Assembly: GCA_964588385.1 (NCBI GenBank)
Contig: CAZPPG010000011.1
Location: 14,560 to 78,559 of the forward strand
Reading direction: 5' to 3'
Source of the DNA: JAHBWV01 sp964588385
GTDB lineage: Bacteria; Planctomycetota; Phycisphaerae; Phycisphaerales; UBA1924
DNA: 64,000 bases
The stretch's first letter is position 1, and every line of letters starts with the position of its first letter. The notes beneath the pieces were generated by a model. It made no database searches. It had not been told where the DNA came from and saw nothing but the letters and a program-made list of their open reading frames with translations. Below, one piece after another: positions 26,401 through 35,279 of the stretch. Position numbers and translations under genes: made by a program.

Positions 26401-27555
26401 CTACGCAACTCCCACGTCCCAGGCCAGCACGCTCTGAAGAGCCGACGCACGCCGCTCGAGCGACGCCCACTCCGAATCCACAAGCGTAACGTGCCCGACC
26501 TTCCGACCCGGGCGTGCAGACTTCCCGTACAGATGCACGCCCGCGCCCTTCAATCCGAGCAGTTCGCTCCGCTCCGGAATCCTCCCGACCATGTTGAGCA
26601 TCGCCGCCCTCGCGTTCGGCACGCACATCTCCGTCCCGCCCAGGGGCAGCCCCAGAACCGCGCGCACATGGTTCTCGAACTGGCTCGTCTGGGCCCCCTC
26701 GATCGTCCAGTGCCCCGTGTTGTGCACACGCGGCGCCATCTCGTTGGCGAGCAGACTCACCTCCGCACCATCCCCCCCCGCCACAAAGAACTCCATCGCC
26801 ATGGTCCCCACATAGTCCAGCTCGCCCATCACGTGGATCGCCGCGTCCCGGGCCCTCTCGACGAGCGCGGGCACGCCCTCTGCGATCGGCGCCGGCGCCC
26901 GCGTCCGCCACAGGATCCCGTGCCGGTGCTCGTTCTGACAGAGCGGGTACACCGCAACCTCACCGGTGATCGACCGGGCGGCAACCACCGACACCTCACA
27001 CCGAAGGTCGATCATCTGATCAGCGATCAGACCGCCGCACGGCGATGCAAGCAGCTCACCGGCCGCCCGCTCCGCCTCGGCCTGCGTTCGCACCACGCGC
27101 TGGCCCTTGCCGTCGTATCCCATGCGGCGTGTCTTCAGAATCAGCGGCAGCCCCACCTCACGCACCGCATCATCAATCTGCTCGATCCGGTCCACGCCCC
27201 TCCAGCGCGGCGTCGCAATCCCCATCCCGGCGAACAGGCCCCGCTCCAGCGCCCGGTCCTGCGCGATCGCGAACGCCCGCGGATTCGGCCTCACGTCGGC
27301 GTGCCGTGCCGCCGCCTCCAGCGTCGTCGCCGGAACATTCTCAAACTCGCACGTCACCACGTCGCAGCCCGAGGCGAACCTCGCGATCGCGTCCGCGTCG
27401 TCAAATCGGCCGACCGTGTGCTCCGCGATGCGGGCCGCCGGTGCATCGCCGGTCTCGTCGAACGTCCTGACACGCACGGCCAGATTCGACGCGGCCTGCG
27501 CGATCATCAACGCCAGTTGCCCGCCACCCAAGACACCGATGCACGGGTCCGACAC
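26401..27555 (-). CDS. purK: N5-carboxyaminoimidazole ribonucleotide synthase PurK
   Basis: 384 residues, ATP-grasp. It opens with IGVLGGGQLALMIAQAA, then shows VGLPLILKTRRMGYDGKGQ (ATP-binding) and the metal-site segment NEMAPRVHNTGHWTIEGA, all characteristic of PurK. It turns AIR, bicarbonate and ATP into N5-CAIR in purine synthesis. The gene begins three bases after the purE stop, so purE and purK form an operon with the cyclophilin gene upstream. Confidence 0.95.
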   Translation of the reverse strand: MSDPCIGVLGGGQLALMIAQAASNLAVRVRTFDETGDAPAARIAEHTVGRFDDADAIARFASGCDVVTCEFENVPATTLEAAARHADVRPNPRAFAIAQDRALERGLFAGMGIATPRWRGVDRIEQIDDAVREVGLPLILKTRRMGYDGKGQRVVRTQAEAERAAGELLASPCGGLIADQMIDLRCEVSVVAARSITGEVAVYPLCQNEHRHGILWRTRAPAPIAEGVPALVERARDAAIHVMGELDYVGTMAMEFFVAGGDGAEVSLLANEMAPRVHNTGHWTIEGAQTSQFENHVRAVLGLPLGGTEMCVPNARAAMLNMVGRIPERSELLGLKGAGVHLYGKSARPGRKVGHVTLVDSEWASLERRASALQSVLAWDVGVA

Positions 27556-27558
27556 GGC

Positions 27559-28119
27559 TCAGCTCCTGCGCGTGCGCTTCACTCGTGCCGCCGGTTCGAT
27601 CGTGCGGCTCTGGAGCACCTCGTCCGTCCGTGCGCCACGGAACCCGCGCACCGCCTCACGCACCGCCGCATCGTCGAGTCCCAAGATCGACGCCGCGAGC
27701 AGCGCGGCGTTCGCAGCCCCCGCCTCGCCGATCGCCAGCGTGCCGACCGGCACTCCCTTGGGCATCTGCACGATCGACAAAAGCGAGTCCATCCCCGAGA
27801 GCGCGCTCGACCGCACCGGCACGCCAAGCACGGGCAGCACCGTTTTGGACGCGATCATCCCCGGCAGATGAGCCGCCCCGCCCGCGCCCGCGATGATCAC
27901 CCGCACCCCGCGCCCCTCGGCCGTCGACGCGTACTCCATCAGCCAGTCGGGCGTGCGATGCGCCGAGACCACAAGACACTCGTGCCCTATCCCAAGCGCA
28001 TCGAGCATCTCCGAGGCGTGACGCATCGTCTCCCAGTCGGAGCGCGATCCCATCACGACGCCCACGCGCACCGCGGCATCGCCCGTCCGAACCCGCTTGG
28101 ACGCGTCTCGCTTAGCCAT
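27559..28119 (-). CDS. purE: N5-CAIR mutase PurE (class I)
   Basis: 186 residues. The signature segments are present: VGVVMGSRSDWETM, VVSAHRTPDWLMEY and IIAGAGGAAHLPGMIASKT. It converts N5-CAIR to CAIR. A polar N-terminal extension of 16 residues and a basic tail of about 15 make it slightly longer than usual. The start overlaps the cyclophilin stop by eight bases. Confidence 0.95.
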   Translation of the reverse strand: MAKRDASKRVRTGDAAVRVGVVMGSRSDWETMRHASEMLDALGIGHECLVVSAHRTPDWLMEYASTAEGRGVRVIIAGAGGAAHLPGMIASKTVLPVLGVPVRSSALSGMDSLLSIVQMPKGVPVGTLAIGEAGAANAALLAASILGLDDAAVREAVRGFRGARTDEVLQSRTIEPAARVKRTRRS

Positions 28120-28795
28120 TGCCGGCGGGGATCGCCTCTTCCTTCGTGATCTTCGTCGCCTTCTGGATCACAATCGGCGTCGTCGGAACATCGCCCATGC
28201 CGTTCTTCATGCCCGTCGGCACGCCCTTGATCTTGGCCACGACGTCCTGGCCCCCGACGACCTTGCCGAACACCGCGTAAGCCGCCCCGTCTCGGGGCGT
28301 ATCAAGGAAATCGTTGTCGTTCACGTTGATGAAGAACTGGCTCGTCGCCGAGTCCGCCACGTTGGTCCGCGCCATCGCGACGGTCCCCGCCTTGTTCTTC
28401 AGACCGTTCTTCCACTCGTTCTTGATCGGGTTGTCGGTGGCCTTCTGCTTCATGTCGGGCGTGAACCCACCCCCCTGGATCATGAAGCCGTCGATCACGC
28501 GATGGAAAATCGTGCCGTCGTAGTGGCCCTTCTTGACGTAGTTCAGAAAGTTCTCAACGGAAATCGGTGCCTTCTCGCCGTCGAGCTCCAGCACAATGTC
28601 GCCCATCGATGTCGTCAGCTTCACGTACACAATCTTCTCCTTGGCCTCCGGCGTCGCCGGGGCGGGCTGGGTTGCGGGGGGCTGGGCCGGCGGCGTCGCC
28701 GCAGGGGTTGTGGACGCCTGGTCCTGTCCGAACGCAGACGTCGCACAGATCGCTGCACACGCAACCACGGCCGACAGAAGCACACGCGTTCTCAT
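28112..28795 (-). CDS. Secreted cyclophilin-type peptidyl-prolyl isomerase
   Basis: 227 residues. Signal peptide to about residue 23 (TSAFG|QD), a Pro/Ala/Thr linker, then the cyclophilin fold with FHRVIDGFMIQGG (catalytic Arg), TSQFFINV and AYAVFGKVVGG. It folds or isomerises prolyl bonds in the periplasm. It is first in the unit with purE and purK, an unexpected pairing that probably reflects only shared transcription. Confidence 0.92.
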   Translation of the reverse strand: MRTRVLLSAVVACAAICATSAFGQDQASTTPAATPPAQPPATQPAPATPEAKEKIVYVKLTTSMGDIVLELDGEKAPISVENFLNYVKKGHYDGTIFHRVIDGFMIQGGGFTPDMKQKATDNPIKNEWKNGLKNKAGTVAMARTNVADSATSQFFINVNDNDFLDTPRDGAAYAVFGKVVGGQDVVAKIKGVPTGMKNGMGDVPTTPIVIQKATKITKEEAIPAGNG

Positions 28796-28943
28796 TCGAC
28801 GCCCTCGCTTGCTCCCGGGAACCGGGCACCCTCTGTCGGACGCATGTCCGGACTGATGCCCGTGCCGGAAAGCGGATTCTATACGGTTTGGCCGCGCTGC
28901 GACTTGCCGAATGAGCGTCCCGGCCCAACGCCTGAAATTCCTT

Positions 28944-30959
28944 TCACGCCTCCTCCGTCTCCTTCAACCTGGCCAGCACGCTGTAATCCTCAAGCGTCGT
29001 CGTGTCCTGCGTGATCTTCGCATCGCCCGAGGCAATCGCCCGCAACAGCCTCCGCATGATCTTCCCCGACCTGGTCTTCGGCAACGCCGGCGTGAACCGG
29101 ATCTGGTCCGGCTTCGCGATCGCGCCGATCTCCTTCGAAACATGCTCTCGCAGCGCGCCCTTCAACTTCTCCGCCTCCGCGGGCGTCCCCGGCTCACACC
29201 CCGGCGCCAGAGAGACAAACGCCGCGATGCCCGTCCCCTTGATCTCGTGCGGCATGCCCACCACCGCCGCCTCCACCACCGCCTCATGACTCACCAGCGC
29301 GCTCTCAATCTCCATCGTCCCCAGCCGATGCCCGCTGACGTTGATCACATCATCCACGCGCCCCATGATCCAGAAGTACCCGTCCGAGTCCCGCCGCGCA
29401 CCGTCCCCCGTGAAATACATCCCAGGCACGCGCGTGAAGTACGTCTGCACGAACCGCTCACGATCGCCATAGATCCCCCGCAGCATCCCCGGCCACGGCT
29501 TCCGCACCACCAGCAGCCCGCCCGAGTTGTGCGGCTGCTCCTTGCCGCTCTCGTCCACGATCGCCGCGTCCACACCGAAGAACGGCAGCGTGCATGATCC
29601 CGGCTTGGTCGTCGTCGCGCCCGGCAGCGGCGTGATCATGTGGCCGCCCGTCTCCGTCTGCCACCACGTATCAACAATCGGACACCGCGAGCCGCCGATC
29701 ACCTCGTGGTACCACATCCACGCCTCTGGATTGATCGGCTCGCCCACGCTCCCCAGCACGCGCAGCGACGAAAGGTCGTGCCGCTTCGGGTGCTCGTCTC
29801 CCCACTTCATGAACGCGCGGATCGCGGTCGGCGCTGTATAGAACTGCGTCACCTTGTGCCGCTCGATGATCTCCCAGAAACGATCCTCCTTCGGGAAGTT
29901 GGGCGCGCCCTCATACATCAGCGTCGGGACCCGATTGGGCAGCAGGCCATACAGGATGTAGGAGTGCCCCGTCACCCACCCCACGTCCGCCGTGCACCAG
30001 TAAAGCTGCGTGTCTCCCGGGATCAGATTGAACGTGACCTTGCTCGTCAGATACGTGTGCACCATGTACCCGCCGGTCGTGTGCACGATCCCCTTGGGCT
30101 TCCCCGTCGAGCCCGACGTGTACAGCAGGAAGAGCATGTCCTCCGAGTCCATCGGCTCGCACGGACACTCCGCCGACGCGGCCACCAGGAGATCCTTGAA
30201 CGAGTGGTCGCGCCCGGAGTGCCACGCCGTCTGGTTCCCCGTGCGCGCGTGCACGATCACGTTCCTCACCGTGTGGCCCGCCTGCCCAAGCTGAACGACC
30301 GCGGCGTCCACGGACTCCTTCAGGGGAACGACCGAGCCGCGCCGATACGCCCCGTCGCACGTGATGATCGTCTGCGACCTGGCATCCAGCACGCGATCGA
30401 CGATCGCCTGCGTGCTGAACCCCCCGAAGATCACGGAGTGCGCCGCGCCGATCCGCGCGCACGCCAGCATCGCGATCGCCACCTCCGGCACCATGCCCAT
30501 ATAGATGGTGACGATGTCCCCCTTCTTCACGCCCAGCGCCTTGAGCGCGTTCGCGAACTTCGACACGTCACGCCTGAGCTCGCTGTATGTGATCCGCCGA
30601 ACCTCTGGCCCGCCCCCTCCGGCCCCAACGGGCTCCCCCTCCCACACAATCGCGACCTCATCCCCGTGCCCCTGCTCCACCTGCCGGTCCACGCAGTTGA
30701 AACTGACATTGGTCTTCGCCCCGACAAACCACTTGGCGTCGGGCACGTTCCACTCCAGCACACGCTTCCACGGTGAGAACCAGTGCAGCTCCTTCGCCAC
30801 CTCGCCCCAGAACCCCTCGGGATCCTCGATCGACCGCCTGTGCTGCTGCTGATACGCCTCCATCGAGGCCACATGCCAGCGCGCCATCCGGGCGTCCGCC
30901 GCCGCGGGCGCGGGAAACCGACGATTCTCCTGCAGGGCCGATTCGATGGAGTCGGACAT
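28944..30959 (-). CDS. acs: Acetyl-CoA synthetase
   Basis: 671 residues from ATG 30959. Adenylate-forming enzyme that makes acetyl-CoA from acetate, ATP and CoA. Motifs: YTSGSTGKPKGIVHTTGG (ATP), DVGWVTGHSYILYG, WWQTETGG, and the C-terminal PKTRSGKIMRR with the acetylatable lysine. Length and spacing match Acs closely. The frame continues to 31427, but the added 156 residues are compositionally odd and lack homology, so they are excluded. A GGAG element precedes ATG 30959. Confidence 0.95.
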   Translation of the reverse strand: MSDSIESALQENRRFPAPAAADARMARWHVASMEAYQQQHRRSIEDPEGFWGEVAKELHWFSPWKRVLEWNVPDAKWFVGAKTNVSFNCVDRQVEQGHGDEVAIVWEGEPVGAGGGGPEVRRITYSELRRDVSKFANALKALGVKKGDIVTIYMGMVPEVAIAMLACARIGAAHSVIFGGFSTQAIVDRVLDARSQTIITCDGAYRRGSVVPLKESVDAAVVQLGQAGHTVRNVIVHARTGNQTAWHSGRDHSFKDLLVAASAECPCEPMDSEDMLFLLYTSGSTGKPKGIVHTTGGYMVHTYLTSKVTFNLIPGDTQLYWCTADVGWVTGHSYILYGLLPNRVPTLMYEGAPNFPKEDRFWEIIERHKVTQFYTAPTAIRAFMKWGDEHPKRHDLSSLRVLGSVGEPINPEAWMWYHEVIGGSRCPIVDTWWQTETGGHMITPLPGATTTKPGSCTLPFFGVDAAIVDESGKEQPHNSGGLLVVRKPWPGMLRGIYGDRERFVQTYFTRVPGMYFTGDGARRDSDGYFWIMGRVDDVINVSGHRLGTMEIESALVSHEAVVEAAVVGMPHEIKGTGIAAFVSLAPGCEPGTPAEAEKLKGALREHVSKEIGAIAKPDQIRFTPALPKTRSGKIMRRLLRAIASGDAKITQDTTTLEDYSVLARLKETEEA

Positions 30960-31259
30960 GTGTTGCTCCGTTCGGGGCGTGGGGAATGCTTCAAGACGGG
31001 TGACGGCGCGTGGAAGCGGGAGTCTACGAACCGAGCCGGAGCGAGTCGGCTCGCGGCAGGGGCAGAGCCGGGCGAGGCGAATGAGAAGTTCCGGCCCGAG
31101 CGCAACCAAAGTCCGGAATTCGGTGGCACAAACCGGAAGCGTGCGCCATACTACCACCAGAGATTCGGGGGGGGTTAGGGCCTGTGTAGGCCGTCTGCTG
31201 TTGACGGTCGTGGCCCGCCCCAGACACCGAAGCCGCGCGATGCTGGCGCGGGAGGACAT

Positions 31260-31457
31260 GTGGCAGACACGACCAGTTCCCAGTACGAGCCCGGTAGTCC
31301 GGCGCCAGATCGTCCTGCCGAAGCAACCCAGTCGGAGGTCCGAATCATCTCGAGCGAAACGCGTGGCCTCGCGGCGGCTCGCTCTCTGAGAGAGGTCCAC
31401 ATCGCATCGTTCATTGAACGCCGTCATTCAAACGGAGTGGCATGGCGACTCCTGTGA
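31260..31457 (+). CDS. Possible small protein at the left edge of the accessory block
   Basis: 65 residues from GTG 31260, preceded by GGGAGG at a good distance. The body is polar, with a helical Arg/Glu segment. The end, GVAWRLL, faintly recalls the CWR endings of the two paralogues that follow. Codon use is mixed. It could be the remnant of another copy, or chance. The surrounding 300 bases from 30960, up to this start, have no other gene. Confidence 0.3.
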   Translation: MADTTSSQYEPGSPAPDRPAEATQSEVRIISSETRGLAAARSLREVHIASFIERRHSNGVAWRLL

Positions 31458-31514
31458 GCGGAACAACGCCGCCGCGCTGCACACGGATATTCTGAGCGAG
31501 AAAGGGATGGATCA

Positions 31515-32054
31515 ATGGCTGACACGCTGGGAACGGCACAAAGCGACTGGACCGACGAAGGGACAACGACGAACGACTCGCCCGTCCCACTAGACCAGTG
31601 GACGTTCTTTGACGCGAGCTCAATTCCGCCGGACCCGTATCAGCTCGTTCTCCCCGTCACAAACACCCTCGCCCTCATGTTCTACGGCGAGCCGGACGGG
31701 GCCGACGACCGAGTGATCGACATCCAGTTCTGGGCTGTCAACGACTTTCCGTCCGTCAGCGGCTTCAAGGTGGGCGTGTGGCTCGGTTCGGTCCGGGCTG
31801 ATCTCGGATCAACCAGCAGCGCGGACTTGGAGTCTGACACGCTCTTCTTCAGCGACATCGTGGTCATCGACGATCGATCGCTGAGCCCGCCCGGCATGCG
31901 CGTGATCGCCGCCGACCCCAGAAGCGACACCGGCACACCCGGCAAGGGCGCCGCCATTCTGATGTTCGATTCCATCGGCGCAGAGCGCATCTTCATCCAG
32001 ATCACGTGCGACAGCGGCATCGCCAAAGCCGGGCTTTGCTGGCGGGCATTCTAA
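31515..32054 (+). CDS. Unknown protein A of a tandem paralogous pair
   Basis: 179 residues, no signal peptide. The N-terminus (GTAQSDWT) and C-terminus (AGLCWRAF) match the next gene, as do the internal blocks SLSPPGMR and LMFDSIGA, so the pair arose by duplication. The fold appears beta-rich, with many aromatic and Asp residues and few helices, as in surface or virion jelly-roll proteins. No known family is recognised. It shares the plus strand with the three following unknown genes and is probably co-transcribed with them. Confidence 0.75.
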   Translation: MADTLGTAQSDWTDEGTTTNDSPVPLDQWTFFDASSIPPDPYQLVLPVTNTLALMFYGEPDGADDRVIDIQFWAVNDFPSVSGFKVGVWLGSVRADLGSTSSADLESDTLFFSDIVVIDDRSLSPPGMRVIAADPRSDTGTPGKGAAILMFDSIGAERIFIQITCDSGIAKAGLCWRAF

Positions 32055-32060
32055 GAGGAG
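32055..32060 (+). promoter_or_regulatory. Near-perfect ribosome binding site before TTG start of protein B
   Basis: GAGGAGGTG begins immediately after the preceding stop (about 32055-32062) and fixes the TTG at 32068 as the start of the second paralogue. It shows that the two genes are translated independently within one unit. Confidence 0.7.
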
Positions 32061-32067
32061 GTGCCCC

Positions 32068-32634
32068 TTGGCGACGATCAGCATCGGCACAAGCCAGAAC
32101 GACTGGACGCGTGAGAGTGGCACGACGGCCACCTCCGCGTTCTCGGATTTCGGAGCTTACGCCTACAACGATCCGGTCCCGAGCACGAACACCGGCGCGG
32201 GCCGGTACGTGATCGCCCTTCCGGATGTGGGATCGATGGGCAATCCTCTTTCGGATTGCACGTTCGCGATCTTCTTGTACTACATCGCGACCGAGAGCCC
32301 GATCGGCGTAAAGGCAAGATTCTGGGGACTTTCGCCGTTTGATTCAACAAAGGCGCTCGGAACCTATCTCGGCGGGTGCGTCGGCGCAGAGGGCTCAACC
32401 GCTGGGCCGGCGGGCGTGGACAGCCATTTCTGCTCGGGCATCTCGATCGTGAGCGACAAGACGCTCACACCTCCTGGGATGCGCCTGCCGGGCAATCCGA
32501 ACGCGATCCCGAGCACGTCGGGCGTGGCCACGCTCATGTTCGATGCGATCGGATGCTCCCACATCGTGGTCGAACTGCGTCGCGAGGATGGCGAGTCAAT
32601 GGACGAGGTTGGCTTCTGCTGGAGAACGCTCTGA
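32068..32634 (+). CDS. Unknown protein B of a tandem paralogous pair
   Basis: 188 residues from TTG 32068. It is homologous to the protein at 31515: shared GTSQNDWT, TLTPPGMR, LMFDAIGC and VGFCWRTL. Several cysteines (CTF, GCVG, HFCSG, GCS, FCW) are scattered through it, more than in the first copy. It has no signal peptide or membrane helix. Function unknown; the duplicated, beta-rich design with the LamG-like gene nearby suggests a structural or adhesive role, which is a guess. Confidence 0.75.
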   Translation: MATISIGTSQNDWTRESGTTATSAFSDFGAYAYNDPVPSTNTGAGRYVIALPDVGSMGNPLSDCTFAIFLYYIATESPIGVKARFWGLSPFDSTKALGTYLGGCVGAEGSTAGPAGVDSHFCSGISIVSDKTLTPPGMRLPGNPNAIPSTSGVATLMFDAIGCSHIVVELRREDGESMDEVGFCWRTL

Positions 32635-32660
32635 TTTCTTAGAGGCAAAAGGAGAAAGCG

Positions 32661-33362
32661 ATGTCACGGAACGCAACTCACGCATCACGCGCCGCGGCTC
32701 TCGCCGCGTGCGTCATCGGAGGAACCGCCATGGCCGAGCCGATCGTCGTGCTGAACGATGGAGCGCAGCGCGACCTCATCATTTCGAGAGGCGAGCATCG
32801 CATTAGCATCTTCTCCAATGAACTCACGATCGACCCGTGGCCGACACCCGGGGGAGACGCTCCTTACTCGCTGAGACTTAACTTTCAGTATCAGTTTGGC
32901 GACCCAGAGGTGATCACCGGATCGATTCAAGGCAATGATCTTCCGTTCTTTCCACCACTGCCACTTCAAACCCCGGCGCTCGCTGTGCCCGGGGGGCTGA
33001 GACTAGAAGGCATTCTCCTCGACGAAGGAACTGGCTATGTCCGACCTGGGCATGACCCGGACAGTGGCATTACGGATGGCGCCGCCTTAAACCATGGAAC
33101 GGGGCCATTCTCTGATTTCAACTTGGAGTCCTTTACAAACGTTGGCGACATGGCCTACATCGGCTATGCCTCGTCGGACATATCAACCTTCGGATACATG
33201 CAGATTGAGCGTGTCACAGATATTGACTGGCGACTCGTGGGCTACGCATTTGATCCATCTGGCGCTGGAATCCTGGTCACAAACCTGGCTGTTCCCAACG
33301 GCGCGACACTCCTGACGCTTGGTCTCGGGGGGGCAGCGGGACTGCTCCGCACACGTCGCTGA
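32661..33362 (+). CDS. Secreted protein with PEP-CTERM-like sorting tail
   Basis: 233 residues. Signal peptide to about residue 25 (GGTAMA|EP). The body is beta-rich with no recognised domain. The C-terminus has the layout of a PEP-CTERM sorting signal: VPNGATL, hydrophobic segment LTLGLGGAAGLL, and RTRR at the end, with VPNG instead of VPEP. Such tails lead to exosortase processing. Planctomycete PEP-CTERM variants often end in GLGGL...RRR. GGAG lies upstream of ATG 32661. Confidence 0.75.
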   Translation: MSRNATHASRAAALAACVIGGTAMAEPIVVLNDGAQRDLIISRGEHRISIFSNELTIDPWPTPGGDAPYSLRLNFQYQFGDPEVITGSIQGNDLPFFPPLPLQTPALAVPGGLRLEGILLDEGTGYVRPGHDPDSGITDGAALNHGTGPFSDFNLESFTNVGDMAYIGYASSDISTFGYMQIERVTDIDWRLVGYAFDPSGAGILVTNLAVPNGATLLTLGLGGAAGLLRTRR

Positions 33363-33377
33363 AGAGGGGGGTGTCTC

Positions 33378-35153
33378 GTGACAACTCCAAGTTGGTCATT
33401 GCTTAATCCGCCGCGCGTCAATCGCGAGGGCAATCAGATCGAGCTGGATTTTTATATTTCTGATGTGGGAATCGCGCCATCACTAAGATTCTCTACGATC
33501 ACGATCCCCGGCTCTGGCACTTCCAACAACGTTGGTCCTTTTGTCGGCTGGCGCACACACCAGACAAACTTGCTGCAGTTCTTCCGTGGAGACAGTAATA
33601 CTGAAACGAAGCTCTTCAGCGGCGTCGTCTACGCGATCGATCTGCCGGGGTCCGATGCTGTGGTGTCCGTTGCTTTTCGCCTCACTCCGACGTCACTCTT
33701 GTCCTGCGGCGCCGATCTCCGTCCGGACACGTACGCGGCGTGGATCCAGTCGCTCGGTGCGGGTCTTGTGGTGTTGAAGGCGACATCGGGCGGATCGGCT
33801 GTCTCTTCAACCACGTTCACGTTTTCCGCAGGGTCACCCGCAGAACTGATCTTGGGTGCTTATGCGTCCATCGTCGGCAAACTCCCTGGCTGGGTCGTTG
33901 CTGGTGGCGCGCCGACGCTCCTATTGCATTGCGATTCGTACGCCGAGCGTGCAGCGCGAGCCGCGAGCGGCACGACGTTTCCGCCTGCCGCGATCGATTC
34001 GTGGACGGATCTGCGCAACTCCAGCCCCAGCGACCTCGTGCAAGCGACCGGCTCGCTCCAGCCAGAACTGAGCGCGGACCCCACGACCGCCCCAACCATT
34101 ACGTTCGATGGCGATCTCTTTGAGCGTGCCGAGAGCACTGATCTCACCCAGAACGCCTGCGCCTTCGGCGTCGTGTTCAGGGCCGATGCCGGTTCCGGCG
34201 CTTCCACCCAGCAGCTCATCGGGCGATGGAGCGGTTCATCGGGTACTGATAACAGCAGCAAGTGGCAGTGGCGGCTCCTGTATGAACGTTCCGGCGGTTC
34301 CCCACAGGTCCACAAGATCAAGGCCCAGTTCGTTTACAACAACAGCGGCATGTTCTTTACCATCGCCACTGTTGAGGCGACCATCGACGCTCCAACCGCC
34401 AAGACCATCGCGCTCTATCGCGCTACCGATTCTTCTCCAACGACCGGCGAGATCTGGGTCAACGGCGTCCGCACCGCCACGACAACGACGTTTCTCCCCG
34501 GGACCAATGGCCTCGCCACCGCTCTGCTCACCGTCGGCGGCCGGTACGATGGCAGTGCGGCGCTCACCGATGCGTTTGCCGGTTCCATCGACCAGTGCTT
34601 CGTCTATTCCACACCCCTCTCCGATGCCGCACTCTCTGCGATCCACCACGAACTCGCCCGCCGCGCCGGCGTGAAACTCGGGCCTGTGCCACAGTCCAAC
34701 CTCACACAGCCGTACACGGACGCGAACCCCGAGCCCCGCAGACGCCTGGACCGCTGGCCGGTCGCCATGATCAATCTCTTCGGCGGTGTTCACTATGACG
34801 ACAACGTGCTAAGCCAGAATCCGAACTGGCGGCGCGAAGATGAGGACCGGGAGAAGATCGTCGAGTGGTTCCGCACCCGCATCCGGCGCATCCTGACCGC
34901 GTCCGCCGACTTTGACATCATGATCAACCGGCCGCAGGGGAACTACCGCAACGACATCATCTCCGCGGGCATCTTCGGCGACACGGACACCGTCCCCTCC
35001 GTTCCCGTCATCCAAAGCTTCCAATGGGAGGCCCTCTCCGGTTGGAACGACGGGGTCGATCACCCGGGGCTCTTCAGTGAGTTCGCCCTCTCCGACCACA
35101 ACACCCGGGATGGACGCCAGAGCGGCGATGCGCCGTTCGCCCGGCGCTGCTGA
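33378..35153 (+). CDS. LamG-like domain protein, frame interrupted by TGA
   Basis: 591 residues from GTG 33378 to TGA 35151-35153. The first 165 residues are beta-rich and of unknown family. A LamG/concanavalin-like jelly roll follows at about residues 180-435 (TLLLHCDS, WTDLRNSS, GEIWVNGVRT, GSIDQCFVYSTPLSD). The last 150 residues contain the segment RREDEDREKIVEWFRTRIRR and an Asp/Asn-rich part. Codons in the same frame continue without another stop to 35786, so this TGA probably truncates an 802-residue protein. It has no signal peptide. Confidence 0.72.
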   Translation: MTTPSWSLLNPPRVNREGNQIELDFYISDVGIAPSLRFSTITIPGSGTSNNVGPFVGWRTHQTNLLQFFRGDSNTETKLFSGVVYAIDLPGSDAVVSVAFRLTPTSLLSCGADLRPDTYAAWIQSLGAGLVVLKATSGGSAVSSTTFTFSAGSPAELILGAYASIVGKLPGWVVAGGAPTLLLHCDSYAERAARAASGTTFPPAAIDSWTDLRNSSPSDLVQATGSLQPELSADPTTAPTITFDGDLFERAESTDLTQNACAFGVVFRADAGSGASTQQLIGRWSGSSGTDNSSKWQWRLLYERSGGSPQVHKIKAQFVYNNSGMFFTIATVEATIDAPTAKTIALYRATDSSPTTGEIWVNGVRTATTTTFLPGTNGLATALLTVGGRYDGSAALTDAFAGSIDQCFVYSTPLSDAALSAIHHELARRAGVKLGPVPQSNLTQPYTDANPEPRRRLDRWPVAMINLFGGVHYDDNVLSQNPNWRREDEDREKIVEWFRTRIRRILTASADFDIMINRPQGNYRNDIISAGIFGDTDTVPSVPVIQSFQWEALSGWNDGVDHPGLFSEFALSDHNTRDGRQSGDAPFARRC

Positions 35154-35279
35154 TTCTACACCGGCAACCCCACGATCAACGACAACGGCGAAGCCACGCA
35201 GGATGCCCGTGTCGGCACCCGCAACCTCTCGCCCTGCTCAGCGTCCTTCTACAAGGAGGAGTTTCTCGATCGCTGGGTC

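Noticed and set aside
30960..31427. N-terminal extension of acs
   Set aside because: The 156 extra codons lack homology and have non-coding-like composition; ATG 30959 matches the family start.
35151..35153. Selenocysteine at the in-frame TGA
   Set aside because: TGC-TGA looks suggestive, but no stable SECIS-like hairpin follows in the next 50 bases and no selenocysteine machinery is visible.
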